Assembly: GCA_046705265.1 (NCBI GenBank)
Contig: JBJKQL010000076.1
Location: 1 to 14,769, forward strand
Source of the DNA: JAJYTL01 sp046705265
GTDB taxonomy: Bacteria > Pseudomonadota > Alphaproteobacteria > Ferrovibrionales > Ferrovibrionaceae
Reading direction: 5' to 3'
DNA length: 14,769 nt
The translations under genes were made by a program, and so were the position numbers. Positions 1-7,924 of the stretch are shown here, piece by piece. Each line of letters begins with the position of its first letter. Within the stretch, counting starts at the first letter, position 1. The notes beneath the pieces were generated by a model, which saw only the letters and a list, made by a program, of their open reading frames with translations, had not been told where the DNA came from and ran no database searches.

Positions 1-122
1 GCAAAAACCCTGTTTCGCGATCGATCGTCCGGAAGTTGCTCATCGAAAATGTCCCCCGCCCGGCGAAAACCAGAGCTCGATTCTAACCCAACCGCTCGCA
101 ATGCGCTAAGTCCGACAGGCTG

Positions 123-329
123 CTAGGCTCCAACCAATCGTCTCCGAAGCTCCCGTCGCCAAGTGAACACCGGGTTCGCATTCACGTCGTGACGGCGGGC
201 AACCACCGAGACCGATGAACCAGGAACCTCGCTCTCCGCCACAATCCGGCACTTCTCCGCCTCGCTCCATCGCCGACGACCCCGCTGGCCTTCCGACGCC
301 GCCAGACCGTCCTCCGCCGTAAGTGTCAT
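123..329 (-). pseudogene. IS66-type accessory (TnpA-like) gene, truncated
   Basis: The 68-codon reading frame carries a helix-turn-helix of the kind found in IS66 TnpA and related IS3/IS911-type OrfA proteins: a basic run, then W-S-E-A-E-K, I-V-A-E, S-V-V-A-R-R-H-D-V-N and W-R-R-E. Such proteins help transposition by binding DNA and are usually well over 100 residues long. Here the frame stops right after the helix-turn-helix, and no TnpB or TnpC follows, so this is a remnant. I chose the ATG ending at 329 because the frame upstream offers only a TTG at 333-335. An inverted repeat (336-362) lies just upstream. The family call rests on motif memory; an IS3-type OrfA is the alternative. Confidence 0.55.
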
Positions 330-335
330 CGCCAA

Positions 336-362
336 GTGTCCACTTATTATCTAAATGGACAC
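336..362. repeat. 7-bp inverted repeat upstream of the TnpA remnant
   Basis: GTGTCCA at 336-342 and TGGACAC at 356-362 are exact inverted copies separated by 13 AT-rich bases. The site sits directly upstream of the truncated transposase-type gene. It could be an insertion-sequence end or an operator for that gene. There is no evidence to choose between them. Confidence 0.4.
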
Positions 363-405
363 CATCTTCCCAAGTTCGCTACGCGGATGCTAGGCAGCCC
401 TCTCC

Positions 406-421
406 GGCTTGCGATTACCCA
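406..421 (+). repeat. Left terminal inverted repeat of the IS4-family element
   Basis: Sixteen bases match perfectly, inverted, with 1960-1975. This end lies beside the 3' end of the transposase gene; the gene's stop codon is at 415-417, so it ends inside the repeat. Confidence 0.85.
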
Positions 422-1920
422 CAATTTTCGACTCCAGCCAGTTCGGCGCCGAGCTGGATATCGGCGAGGCGGCGCATGCCTCTCCATATGACGGTATTTC
501 CTGGAGGAGGATCCGCGAGCCTGGCGAGATAGCCGCCGAGCCGCGCGAGTTTAGTCACGTAGAGCTTAAGGGAGCCGGGTTTTGCGCCACGATTTCCACT
601 GTCGCCGACAAGGCGGTCAAGGAGGATTATCTCCTGCTTCGGGAGGGCAACAGTTGGAGCGGCATCTGGCGCCGAACGCGCCATCATCGTCATCCACATC
701 ACACACCAGCTGACGATGCAGATCAAGGCGACCGGATTTGCCAGACGATCCGCTGTGCGCAGCTTGGCCTCTTCGGTTCGGCATCCGGATTTCAGGATCT
801 TGCGGAAGACCTCGATTTTCCAACGCATGGCATACCAGCGGATCTTCTCGATGGCTCCCTCCAGAGAATTCACTTCAAGATCCGTTATAAGCTTCCACAA
901 GATGGGTTTGCGCCCTGATGGCGCGCCGATTTCCGAAGCGTGAATGACCACAAGATCAAGGGGAGGATAACGCTTCTGTTTGCCGATCGGCGGGCACACG
1001 TGAACCTTCTTATAGCGCATATCAAGAGTAACGCGTTCGACCTCGCCGCCGTCATTGCGGATTTCGATCACGTGTCTTCCGGCACTTTTAACCGAGCGCA
1101 TCTCGCTGGCCAGCGTATGACCGCCGTTGCCGGCAAGGCAATCGACCACGGTGCGTACGACAAAATGCGTGCCAAGCTCCTTGGCCAAACAGTAGAGTTC
1201 ATAAATGTCACTTTCCCGATCGCCGATATGAATGCAACGCCCCGGCTCGCCGAGCAGAGCGGCCGACTGACGCAAGTTCTCAAGCCAGCGTATGCTTTCC
1301 TTCGTCTCAATGGGGGCGCGGGTGGTATTGATCTTGCGCTTGAGCCGAGCCGTACCTTTGAACTTTTCGCAGCTCCAGAACTTGACCGCAGCCAAGCCAA
1401 AGGGAAGCCCTTCTTCGGATATAGCAAGGCTCGAATGCATCAGGATTCCGCATACCGCATGATGCCGAAGTCGGCCGTTGCTGTCGCGACCACTGTTGAT
1501 GGCCTTGGTAAAGCCTATGCCCTGTGGGTCCCGGCGCTGATAGGTGAATTCAGTGGCATCTTGAAGCAAGAGGACCAGCCCTTCGCTTGCGGTGTAGCGC
1601 ATCCGGGTCGCTGCAAACTGGCCACTCAGGATCTCGGCTTCTTCTACTTTCGGATTGGCGAAGAAACGATACGCCGCCTTGGTATTGGCCCAGTCCTGGC
1701 AGGCCAGCGGTATCATTCCACCCATACGGTCGCTTAGCCGCCGCAACAGGTCCGCGCATCGACGGCCCAGTCGAACGTCCTTGAACGCGCCCGCATCCGG
1801 TTCGCCGACCGACCAATGCTTCCCCTCAAACGATACACACTCGTTTCGATCGGGCATAGAGCACTTCGTCGAACCATTCGGGTGCTCCCAACAGAAGAAC
1901 AACCGATTCTGCCGATTCAA
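415..1920 (-). CDS. IS4-family transposase
   Basis: The 501-residue protein is a DDE transposase that cuts and pastes the element by binding its inverted repeats. The N-terminal part (about residues 36-110) has the Tn5-like pattern ending in K-A-A-Y-R-F-F. The three catalytic acids are in place: D121 in L-L-Q-D-A-T, D234 in I-G-D-R-E-S-D, and E370. E370 sits in a perfect Y-x2-R-x3-E-x6-K signature (Y363, R366, E370, K377), the hallmark of the IS4 superfamily. Length is near that of Tn5 transposase (476 residues). The ATG at 1918-1920 gives the longest product. An internal ATG at codon 22 would give a start closer to the conserved region. No frameshift or stop interrupts it, so the enzyme may be active. 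Confidence 0.9.
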   Translation of the reverse strand: MNRQNRLFFCWEHPNGSTKCSMPDRNECVSFEGKHWSVGEPDAGAFKDVRLGRRCADLLRRLSDRMGGMIPLACQDWANTKAAYRFFANPKVEEAEILSGQFAATRMRYTASEGLVLLLQDATEFTYQRRDPQGIGFTKAINSGRDSNGRLRHHAVCGILMHSSLAISEEGLPFGLAAVKFWSCEKFKGTARLKRKINTTRAPIETKESIRWLENLRQSAALLGEPGRCIHIGDRESDIYELYCLAKELGTHFVVRTVVDCLAGNGGHTLASEMRSVKSAGRHVIEIRNDGGEVERVTLDMRYKKVHVCPPIGKQKRYPPLDLVVIHASEIGAPSGRKPILWKLITDLEVNSLEGAIEKIRWYAMRWKIEVFRKILKSGCRTEEAKLRTADRLANPVALICIVSWCVMWMTMMARSAPDAAPTVALPKQEIILLDRLVGDSGNRGAKPGSLKLYVTKLARLGGYLARLADPPPGNTVIWRGMRRLADIQLGAELAGVENCG

Positions 1921-1959
1921 GAATTTTCATTCGCAGCCCGCCGACGACTCAAGGACTTA

Positions 1960-1975
1960 TGGGTAATCGCAAGCC
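1960..1975 (-). repeat. Right terminal inverted repeat of the IS4-family element
   Basis: This is the exact inverse of 406-421, lying upstream of the transposase start, where transposase would bind. Confidence 0.85.
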
Positions 1976-2041
1976 TCAGCGGAGGCATACGTTCCCACAA
2001 ACCCTCTCGCAACAGAATGCGGCCAGGAACACTCCGAAGTC

Positions 2042-2066
2042 TCCTCCCTCAGATAGCGAAGGAGGG
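2042..2066 (-). terminator. Weak stem-loop downstream of the GH65 gene
   Basis: A 5-bp C/G-rich stem (46-50 with 62-66 of the 2000s, or the alternative 43-47 with 61-65) lies about 20 bases past the GH65 stop. There is no T tract on the minus strand, so it may end or stabilise the operon transcript only weakly. Confidence 0.25.
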
Positions 2067-2084
2067 TTGGGTTGGTCGGATCAG

Positions 2085-4601
2085 TTATCCACGGAAACCA
2101 GGTTTCTTCTCCTCGTGCCCGCGACTCGTCGGCACAATTTTTCTCCATTCGCGATTTTCGTCGCGATCCAGTTCTTCCGGCTTAAGGAGGCGGAACTGAT
2201 AGCTATCCCCGGGCGCAACGTCGCGAAAGTGGCCGCGATACGCGACTGTGATTGGATTGGCTGTGAACGGACGGCTCGAGATCGCGAGCCGGTCGTGGTC
2301 CACGTCGACGTCAAGGATCTGCCGCCGGTAGCGAAGTCGAAGTTTGACCCGCCCCAGTCCGGTCGGCAGGGCGGGATCAAAGTGCAAGACGTTTCCGCGC
2401 ATCTCGATGCCGAGATAGCAACGCTGCACCAAGTCGATCACGCCGGCCATCGCCCCGATATGGATGCCTTCCCGTGTCGTCCCGCCCTGGATATCGGCGA
2501 TATCGCTGTCGAGCGCCCGTTGGAAGAGTTCCCATGAGCGTCTGCGATCGGATCGGGCCAGTACCCAGGAATGCGCGACCCGACTCAGCGTCGAGCCGTG
2601 GGATGTTCGGGCACCGTAATATTCGACGTTCCGCGGAATGCCATTAAGGTCAAACGGGTATCCCAGCTGTTCGAACAGGAGCTCCAATTCGCTAGCGGAA
2701 AACAGGTAAAATAGCATGAGCACGTCGGCCTGCTTGGACAATTTGTAACGGTTCGGCGTGTCATGCTCGGATTCCAGGATGAAATCCAGACGCTCGATGT
2801 CACCATATTTGCTTCGATAGGCGGGCCAGTCGAACTCCTCGAGGCGATCGTAGCCTTCGAATTGACTGATGATACCGTCATCGTGAAAAGGAATCCGAAG
2901 CTTCCCACTGATATTGCGCCAGCGCTCGATCTCGTCCAGTCTTAAGCCGATACGTTCGCAAATTCTCCGGCACTGGATCTTGGGCACAAGATCGAGGATG
3001 TCACACGCGCGGCTCAATACCCAAGCAGCCATGGCGTTCGTGTAGGCGCTGTTCTTTATGCCGGCATGTTTATCGAGATCGGCGCTGAGATAGCCCGTGT
3101 GGTACTCGTCCGGTCCCATCACTCCGCTGATCTCATAGCGGTCGATTGCGGCATTATATGTAGCGACGCTGGCCCAAAAACGGGCGATTTCCAGCATCAT
3201 CTCGGCACCGTAGGAGTAAAGGAACTCGTGATCGTCGGTCGCCTGGTAATACTGCCAGACGTTGTAGGCAATTGCCGAGCCGATGTGGCGCTGGCGAAAG
3301 CTACGGTCCGGGATCCATCGGCCCGAAAGAGGGTTGAGGTACGCGGTCGGGGTTTCCTCCCGTCCGTCGCTCCCGCTCTGCCACGGATACATTGCGCCTT
3401 GGTAACCCGCGTCACGTGCGGCCCGGCGTGCCTCCGGCAGACGCCGGTAACGGTAGAGCAGAAGCGCCCTAGTCAGGACCGGAATGCGCAGAGTCAAAAA
3501 CGGGAAGATGTACAATTCATCCCAAAAGATGTGACCACGGTAGCCTTCTCCGTGCCAGCCGCGCGCCGGTACGCCGACATCCCGGTCGGCCGTATGGGGC
3601 GACACGGTCTGCAAGACATGAAAAATCTCGAACCGCAACCTGAGATCAGTGCCCGGAGTCTCGTGCTCCTCGAGAGAAATGTCGCATTCCTCCCACAAAT
3701 GGCGCCAGGCAAGGAAATGCGCTGACGCAATCTCCTCAAACCCACCCGCGTTGGCGAGCGTCCGCCGGGCTTCCAGCCCGGGTTCTGAAATCGCGTGGTC
3801 AAGGGAGGTGTGTACAGCGACAACCTTTTCAACCGCGACCACTTCATGCTGCACCGCCACACAGGTGATCTCCTGGCGGATTAGATTCGGCAATATTTCG
3901 GTCCGGCGTTCGGCCGCGATTTCGGCGTCACGGCGGTATAGGCGCGTGCGGGCAGCCTCGGCGACATGAATTAGAGACTGTTTTGTGCGGACGCGAGCGA
4001 AGACGACATCGGCACCTAGGGGGCGGAGTTCCAGTGTCTCGAGATGCTGGTTCTCGAGGCCACGATAATCCCGCACGTTTTGATTGGTGATCGCAGCGTC
4101 AAGGGCACTCCGGATCGTCAAGCGGCCGGTCCAGTCCTCCGCCGTCAGTTCGACCCAAAGCGCGGCGAGGTGCGGGTTCGCCATGTTGACGAAGCGCTGT
4201 TCATTCCAGCGTGTCGTGTGACCGCTCATGTCGCGGAATCGGATATCGCGACGCAGCAGGCCGACGTCGAGTTGCAGCTCCTGACGAAATGACAGAATCT
4301 CGACCTCGTCCAGCCTGAACCATGCACCGTCATCGATCCGAAAGGTGAGCGACAGCCAGTTCGGCAGATTTACGAGATCTTCGTTTTCCATCTCGCGGCC
4401 ATCGATCTTCGTCGTCAAACGGTTGTAACCCCCGGCCAGATAGGTGCCCGGATAATGAACGTGATCCGCCGAGCTATCGGGCGCGGCGCCACGAGTGACG
4501 AAATTGCCATTGCCCAGGGCGCAGAGCGCTTCGCGTCTTCCCTCTTCTTCAGGACTGTAGCTGTCGTAGCTGAAGCGCCATTGTTCCGAGCCTTCCCGCA
4601 T
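2085..4601 (-). CDS. Glycoside hydrolase family 65 disaccharide phosphorylase
   Basis: Members of this family split an alpha-linked glucose disaccharide (maltose, trehalose, kojibiose or nigerose) with phosphate to beta-glucose-1-phosphate and glucose, in the cytoplasm. Counting from the ATG at 4599-4601 (838 residues), the N-terminal domain carries A-L-G-N-G. The (alpha/alpha)6 barrel carries F-W-D-E-L, the G-P-D-E-Y-H motif with the predicted general acid E499, K-Q-A-D-V (623-627), the phosphate-site H-G-S-T-L-S (668-673) and G-T-T-R-E-G-I-H (707-714). A beta-domain closes the protein. The usual N-N-x-Y-T-N after the catalytic motif is N-S-A-Y-T-N here, set off by a longer loop. No signal peptide is seen. 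The longer frame to 4679 would need a TTG start inside pgmB, so I prefer this ATG, which has a GAGGG about 8 bases upstream. The gap to pgmB is 25 bases, so the two are probably co-translated. The substrate cannot be told from sequence alone. Confidence 0.88.
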   Translation of the reverse strand: MREGSEQWRFSYDSYSPEEEGRREALCALGNGNFVTRGAAPDSSADHVHYPGTYLAGGYNRLTTKIDGREMENEDLVNLPNWLSLTFRIDDGAWFRLDEVEILSFRQELQLDVGLLRRDIRFRDMSGHTTRWNEQRFVNMANPHLAALWVELTAEDWTGRLTIRSALDAAITNQNVRDYRGLENQHLETLELRPLGADVVFARVRTKQSLIHVAEAARTRLYRRDAEIAAERRTEILPNLIRQEITCVAVQHEVVAVEKVVAVHTSLDHAISEPGLEARRTLANAGGFEEIASAHFLAWRHLWEECDISLEEHETPGTDLRLRFEIFHVLQTVSPHTADRDVGVPARGWHGEGYRGHIFWDELYIFPFLTLRIPVLTRALLLYRYRRLPEARRAARDAGYQGAMYPWQSGSDGREETPTAYLNPLSGRWIPDRSFRQRHIGSAIAYNVWQYYQATDDHEFLYSYGAEMMLEIARFWASVATYNAAIDRYEISGVMGPDEYHTGYLSADLDKHAGIKNSAYTNAMAAWVLSRACDILDLVPKIQCRRICERIGLRLDEIERWRNISGKLRIPFHDDGIISQFEGYDRLEEFDWPAYRSKYGDIERLDFILESEHDTPNRYKLSKQADVLMLFYLFSASELELLFEQLGYPFDLNGIPRNVEYYGARTSHGSTLSRVAHSWVLARSDRRRSWELFQRALDSDIADIQGGTTREGIHIGAMAGVIDLVQRCYLGIEMRGNVLHFDPALPTGLGRVKLRLRYRRQILDVDVDHDRLAISSRPFTANPITVAYRGHFRDVAPGDSYQFRLLKPEELDRDENREWRKIVPTSRGHEEKKPGFRG

Positions 4602-4626
4602 TTCCTCAACCCTCGTCAGACGAACG

Positions 4627-5379
4627 TCATTTCTTCCCAGTCGCTTCGTTTGCAAACTCGCCGAGATCTCCGACCACAATGCTCGCGCCGGCTTGCGTTA
4701 GGGCCTCTCGGTTGTGGCCGCGATCGACGCCAATTACGATGCCGAAGCCACCGCGGACCCCCGCCTCGACTCCCGCGATCGCATCCTCGACCACGGCTGC
4801 CCGCTCGGGCAAGACACCCAGACGCTTAGCCGCCTCGATCAGCATGTCTGGATGCGGTTTACCCGCCATATGCTCCCTTGAGAGATCGTTGCCATCGACC
4901 CTGACGTCGAACAGATGGAGGGCGTCCGCACTACGCAGCACTGCTTCGGCGTTTCGGCTGGATGAGAACAATCCGATCTTGATGCCTGCGGACTTCAGCT
5001 TCTTGATGAAAGCGAGCGTTCCTGGAAATGCTTTGACTCGGTTCCTCTGGAGCCAAGCTTCGAAATATTGGTTCTCGCGGTTGCCGAGCCCGTAGATTGT
5101 TTCGCGTTTCGGCCCGTCATCGGGGTTCCCACGAGGCAGTTCTATTCCGCGTGACCTTAGAAAGCTCGCGACTCCATCGTAACGCGGCCTGCCGTCAACG
5201 TATTCATAGTAATCGCGATCGGCATCAAATGGCCAGAACTCCTCGCCGCTGCGTCCGGCCCGCTTCTTCAAATACTCGTCGAACAGGTGCTTCCATGCGG
5301 CCGCATGAGCTGCCGCAGTATCCGTGACCACGCCGTCCAGGTCGAACAGGACCGCATCGAGGCTCCAAATGGAGGTCAA
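4627..5379 (-). CDS. pgmB: Beta-phosphoglucomutase-family HAD enzyme
   Basis: The likely reaction is beta-glucose-1-phosphate to glucose-6-phosphate, which uses the product of the GH65 phosphorylase next door. Numbering from the TTG start (250 residues), the HAD motifs are all present. Motif I is D13-L-D15-G-V-V, with the T and H residues typical of the family following in V-T-D-T-A-A-A-H. Motif II is the serine run at S138-S140, motif III is K173 in G-K-P-H-P, and motif IV is E197-D198 in V-E-D-A. The cap domain is somewhat larger than in Lactococcus PgmB (221 residues). A consensus AGGAGG lies 6 bases before this TTG, whereas the upstream in-frame ATG at 5392-5394 has that same AGGAGG inside its second and third codons. 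I therefore take TTG as the start. xfp lies 78 bases upstream. Confidence 0.87.
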   Translation of the reverse strand: MTSIWSLDAVLFDLDGVVTDTAAAHAAAWKHLFDEYLKKRAGRSGEEFWPFDADRDYYEYVDGRPRYDGVASFLRSRGIELPRGNPDDGPKRETIYGLGNRENQYFEAWLQRNRVKAFPGTLAFIKKLKSAGIKIGLFSSSRNAEAVLRSADALHLFDVRVDGNDLSREHMAGKPHPDMLIEAAKRLGVLPERAAVVEDAIAGVEAGVRGGFGIVIGVDRGHNREALTQAGASIVVGDLGEFANEATGKK

Positions 5380-5385
5380 TTTGTC

Positions 5386-5391
5386 CCTCCT
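5386..5391 (-). promoter_or_regulatory. Shine-Dalgarno that decides the pgmB start
   Basis: AGGAGG on the minus strand, followed by six bases and then TTG at 5377-5379. It overlaps the in-frame ATG at 5392-5394, which has no comparable site of its own, so translation from TTG is favoured. Confidence 0.6.
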
Positions 5392-5457
5392 CATGCTGTC
5401 ACCAATGGGAAGCCACTGACCGTCAAATCAATCGCAAACCTGTGCCCGATCACCAAT

Positions 5458-7833
5458 TCATTGCCGATTGCCGCCTATTCTCCAACGCCAGTCGCGCACT
5501 TCCGGCAGATCGTCGCCGTGCTGGTCGACGTATTCCCGATGCTCAACGAGCCTGTCTCGTAGTCGCTGTTTCACATGTCCGGCGATGTCCCTAAGCCGCG
5601 GCACACGATCGATGACGTCGCCGGCCAAGTGGAAGCGATCAAGTTCGTTCAGAACCGCCATGTCGAACGGCGTTGTCGTCGTTCCCTCCTCCTTGTAGCC
5701 GCGCACATGGATATTGTGATGATTGGTGCGCCGGTAAGTCAGCCGGTGAATCAGCCAGGGATAACCATGGAAGGCAAACACAACCGGCTTGTCGCACGTA
5801 AAAATCGAGTCGAAGTCGCGACCCGACAAGCCATGCGGATGCTCCGTCGCGGGCTCCAAGGTCATCAGATCAACGACGTTGACGACGCGGATTTTCAGGT
5901 CGGGGAGTTCTCGGCGCAAGAGATCAACCGCCGCGAGCGTTTCCAGCGTCGGCACGTCGCCGGCACACGCCATCACGACATCGGGCTCTGCTCCGCCATC
6001 GTTGCTGGCCCAAGTCCAGATACCGAGGCCCTGCGTACAATGGCGCACCGCCGCCTCGATATCGAGCCATTGCAGTTCCGGCTGCTTTCCGGCAACGATG
6101 ACGTTGACATAATTGCGGCTCCTAAGGCAGTGGTCGACGACCGATAGCAGACAATTGGCGTCGGGCGGCAGATAAATTCGAACCACCTCTGCCTTTTTGT
6201 TCACGACATGGTCGATAAAGCCGGGATCCTGGTGGCTGAAGCCGTTGTGGTCCTGCCGCCAAACATGGCTCGTCAGCAGGTAATTCAGTGATGCAATCGG
6301 CCGACGCCATCGAATGTGCCGGGTGGCTTTCAACCACTTGGCGTGCTGATTGAACATCGAATCGACTATATGGATAAAGGCCTCGTAGCACGAAAAGAAC
6401 CCATGCCGGCCGGTCAAAAGATAGCCTTCCAGCCAGCCCTGACACAAATGCTCGCTCAAGACCTCCATGATCCGACCGTCCGGCGCGACGTGGTCGTCAG
6501 TTGGCAGGATTTCTGCGGTCAAAACCCTGTTTGTCACTTCGAACAGGGCGGAGAGCCGGTTTGATGCCGTTTCATCGGGACCCATGACGCGGAAATTGCG
6601 CCGCTCGGCGTTAAGGAGCATCACCTCACGGAGGAACTGTCCCGCGATTCTGGTGGCTTCGCCGCATACGGCGCCAGGCTGCGGCACGGGAACCGCTTGA
6701 TCGCGAAAATCGGGCAGGATGAGATCCTTAAGTAACCGGCCGCCGTTCGCGTGCGGATTCGCGCCCATGCGCCGGTCACCCTCGGGCGCCAGCGCGGCCA
6801 GCTCGGACCGCAAGCGGCCGTCAGCGCCGAACAATTCTCCCGGCCGGTAGCTCTTCATCCACTCTTCGAGCTTACGCAGATGCTCAGGCTTGCTCCTGAC
6901 CTCGGCGAGCGGTACCTGATGCGCCCGGAAAGTTCCCTCCATCGGCAGGCCATCAACGATTTTCGGCCCGGTCCATCCCTTCGGCGTTTTCAAGACGATC
7001 ATCGGCCAGCGCGGCCGATGGGAAAAGCCCTCGGCGCGCGCCTTGCGCTGGATCACCGCGATTTCGTCGAGTACCCCGTCCAGGGTCGCGGCCATCTGCT
7101 GATGTACCGTCAAGGGATCGTCACCTGCGACCACATGCGGCACATAGCCATAGCCCCGCAGCAACTGTTCCAATTCATCATCGCCGATTCGCGCCAGCAC
7201 GGTCGGATTCGCGATTTTGTAGCCATTCAAATGCAGAATCGGCAGCGCCGCCCCATCGCGGGCCGGATTGAGGAATTTGTTGGAATGCCAGGAAGCAGCC
7301 AGCGGTCCCGTTTCGGCCTCGCCGTCGCCTATCACGCAGCAGGCGATCAAGTCGGGATTGTCAAACACGGCGCCGCAGGCATGCAGCAGCGAATATCCTA
7401 GCTCACCCCCTTCATGGATCGAGCCCGGCGTCTCCGGCGCGACATGGCTCGGCACCCCGCCCGGAAACGAGAACTGCGTAAACAGCCGCTTCATGCCTGA
7501 TTCAGTCTGCGGGATGTTGGGGTAGACCTCGCTGTAGGTACCCTCGAGATAGGTATTGGCAATGAGACCGGGGCCACCGTGGCCGGGGCCTGCTACATAG
7601 ATGACGTTGAGATCGCGCGCCTTGATGACGCGGTTCAGATGCACATAGATGAGGTTGAGGCCCGGTGTCGTTCCCCAGTGGCCGAGGAGCCGCGGCTTGA
7701 TATGCTCACGCGCGAGCGGCTCGCGCAGCAGGGGATTATCCATGAGATAGATTTGACCGACCGACAAGTAGTTGGCGGCACGCCAGTAGGCGTCCATTCG
7801 GGCGACCAATTCGTCAGAGAGCGGATCAGGCAT
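5458..7833 (-). CDS. xfp: Phosphoketolase (xylulose-5-P / fructose-6-P)
   Basis: This thiamine-diphosphate enzyme cleaves xylulose-5-phosphate or fructose-6-phosphate with phosphate to acetyl-phosphate plus glyceraldehyde-3-phosphate or erythrose-4-phosphate. The 791 residues match the family's usual length. Visible landmarks are G-H-W-G-T-T-P-G (51-58), G-P-G-H-G-G-P (82-88), the cofactor/Mg motif beginning G-D-G-E-A-E-T-G-P (169-177) and ending in S-N-K-F-L-N-P (184-190), H-L-N-G-Y-K-I-A-N-P (201-210), and further on the conserved G-P-D-E-T-x-S-N-R and Q-D-H-N-G-F-S-H-Q. The ATG at 7831-7833 has GGAGGT six bases upstream. It sits between pgm (91 bases upstream) and pgmB. Whether it prefers the C5 or the C6 substrate cannot be read from the sequence. 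Confidence 0.96.
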   Translation of the reverse strand: MPDPLSDELVARMDAYWRAANYLSVGQIYLMDNPLLREPLAREHIKPRLLGHWGTTPGLNLIYVHLNRVIKARDLNVIYVAGPGHGGPGLIANTYLEGTYSEVYPNIPQTESGMKRLFTQFSFPGGVPSHVAPETPGSIHEGGELGYSLLHACGAVFDNPDLIACCVIGDGEAETGPLAASWHSNKFLNPARDGAALPILHLNGYKIANPTVLARIGDDELEQLLRGYGYVPHVVAGDDPLTVHQQMAATLDGVLDEIAVIQRKARAEGFSHRPRWPMIVLKTPKGWTGPKIVDGLPMEGTFRAHQVPLAEVRSKPEHLRKLEEWMKSYRPGELFGADGRLRSELAALAPEGDRRMGANPHANGGRLLKDLILPDFRDQAVPVPQPGAVCGEATRIAGQFLREVMLLNAERRNFRVMGPDETASNRLSALFEVTNRVLTAEILPTDDHVAPDGRIMEVLSEHLCQGWLEGYLLTGRHGFFSCYEAFIHIVDSMFNQHAKWLKATRHIRWRRPIASLNYLLTSHVWRQDHNGFSHQDPGFIDHVVNKKAEVVRIYLPPDANCLLSVVDHCLRSRNYVNVIVAGKQPELQWLDIEAAVRHCTQGLGIWTWASNDGGAEPDVVMACAGDVPTLETLAAVDLLRRELPDLKIRVVNVVDLMTLEPATEHPHGLSGRDFDSIFTCDKPVVFAFHGYPWLIHRLTYRRTNHHNIHVRGYKEEGTTTTPFDMAVLNELDRFHLAGDVIDRVPRLRDIAGHVKQRLRDRLVEHREYVDQHGDDLPEVRDWRWRIGGNRQ

Positions 7834-7839
7834 TGAGGT

Positions 7840-7845
7840 ACCTCC
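7840..7845 (-). promoter_or_regulatory. Shine-Dalgarno of xfp
   Basis: GGAGGT on the minus strand with a six-base spacer to the xfp ATG. It supports the start chosen. Confidence 0.7.
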
Positions 7846-7868
7846 GTTTGATATCTCTGACTTAAGAA

Positions 7869-7908
7869 CCTCGCCGGCAATCCGGCGCGGTTGGAGGCGC
7901 CGGCGAGG
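7869..7908 (-). promoter_or_regulatory. Strong GC hairpin between pgm and xfp
   Basis: CCTCGCCGGC at 7869-7878 pairs perfectly with GCCGGCGAGG at 7899-7908 around a 20-base loop. It fills most of the gap between the pgm stop and the xfp ribosome site. No T run follows on the minus strand. It is therefore more likely an RNA-stability or processing element, or a repeat unit, than a strong terminator. This role is inference. Confidence 0.5.
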
Positions 7909-7924
7909 GATGCAGCGCGGCGTA

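Larger units (their letters stand above)
402..1979 (-). mobile_element. IS4-family (IS50/Tn5-like) insertion sequence, apparently complete
   Basis: A single transposase gene fills the element. Terminal inverted repeats are visible: GGCTTGCGATTACCCA at 406-421 and its exact inverse at 1960-1975. Extending outward, the right end reads CTGAGGCTT and the left CTCCGGCTT, so I set the limits at 402 and 1979 by analogy with IS50-type ends that begin with CTGA. The 9 bp outside each end (393-401 and 1980-1988) do not match, so no target duplication is visible. The element lies between the IS66 remnant and the 3' end of the GH65 gene. The limits are uncertain by a few bases. Confidence 0.85.

Noticed and set aside
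940..1737. 265-codon plus-strand frame
   Set aside because: It is antisense to the IS4-family transposase, which has full catalytic motifs; the frame is a shadow.
402..1979. Composite transposon carrying the operon between two IS copies
   Set aside because: No second copy of the IS4-family element, or of any flanking element, occurs on the other side within the window.
4602..4679. Longer GH65 start at 4679
   Set aside because: It needs a TTG inside pgmB and a 53-base overlap; the ATG at 4599-4601 has a plausible ribosome site and starts near the conserved region.
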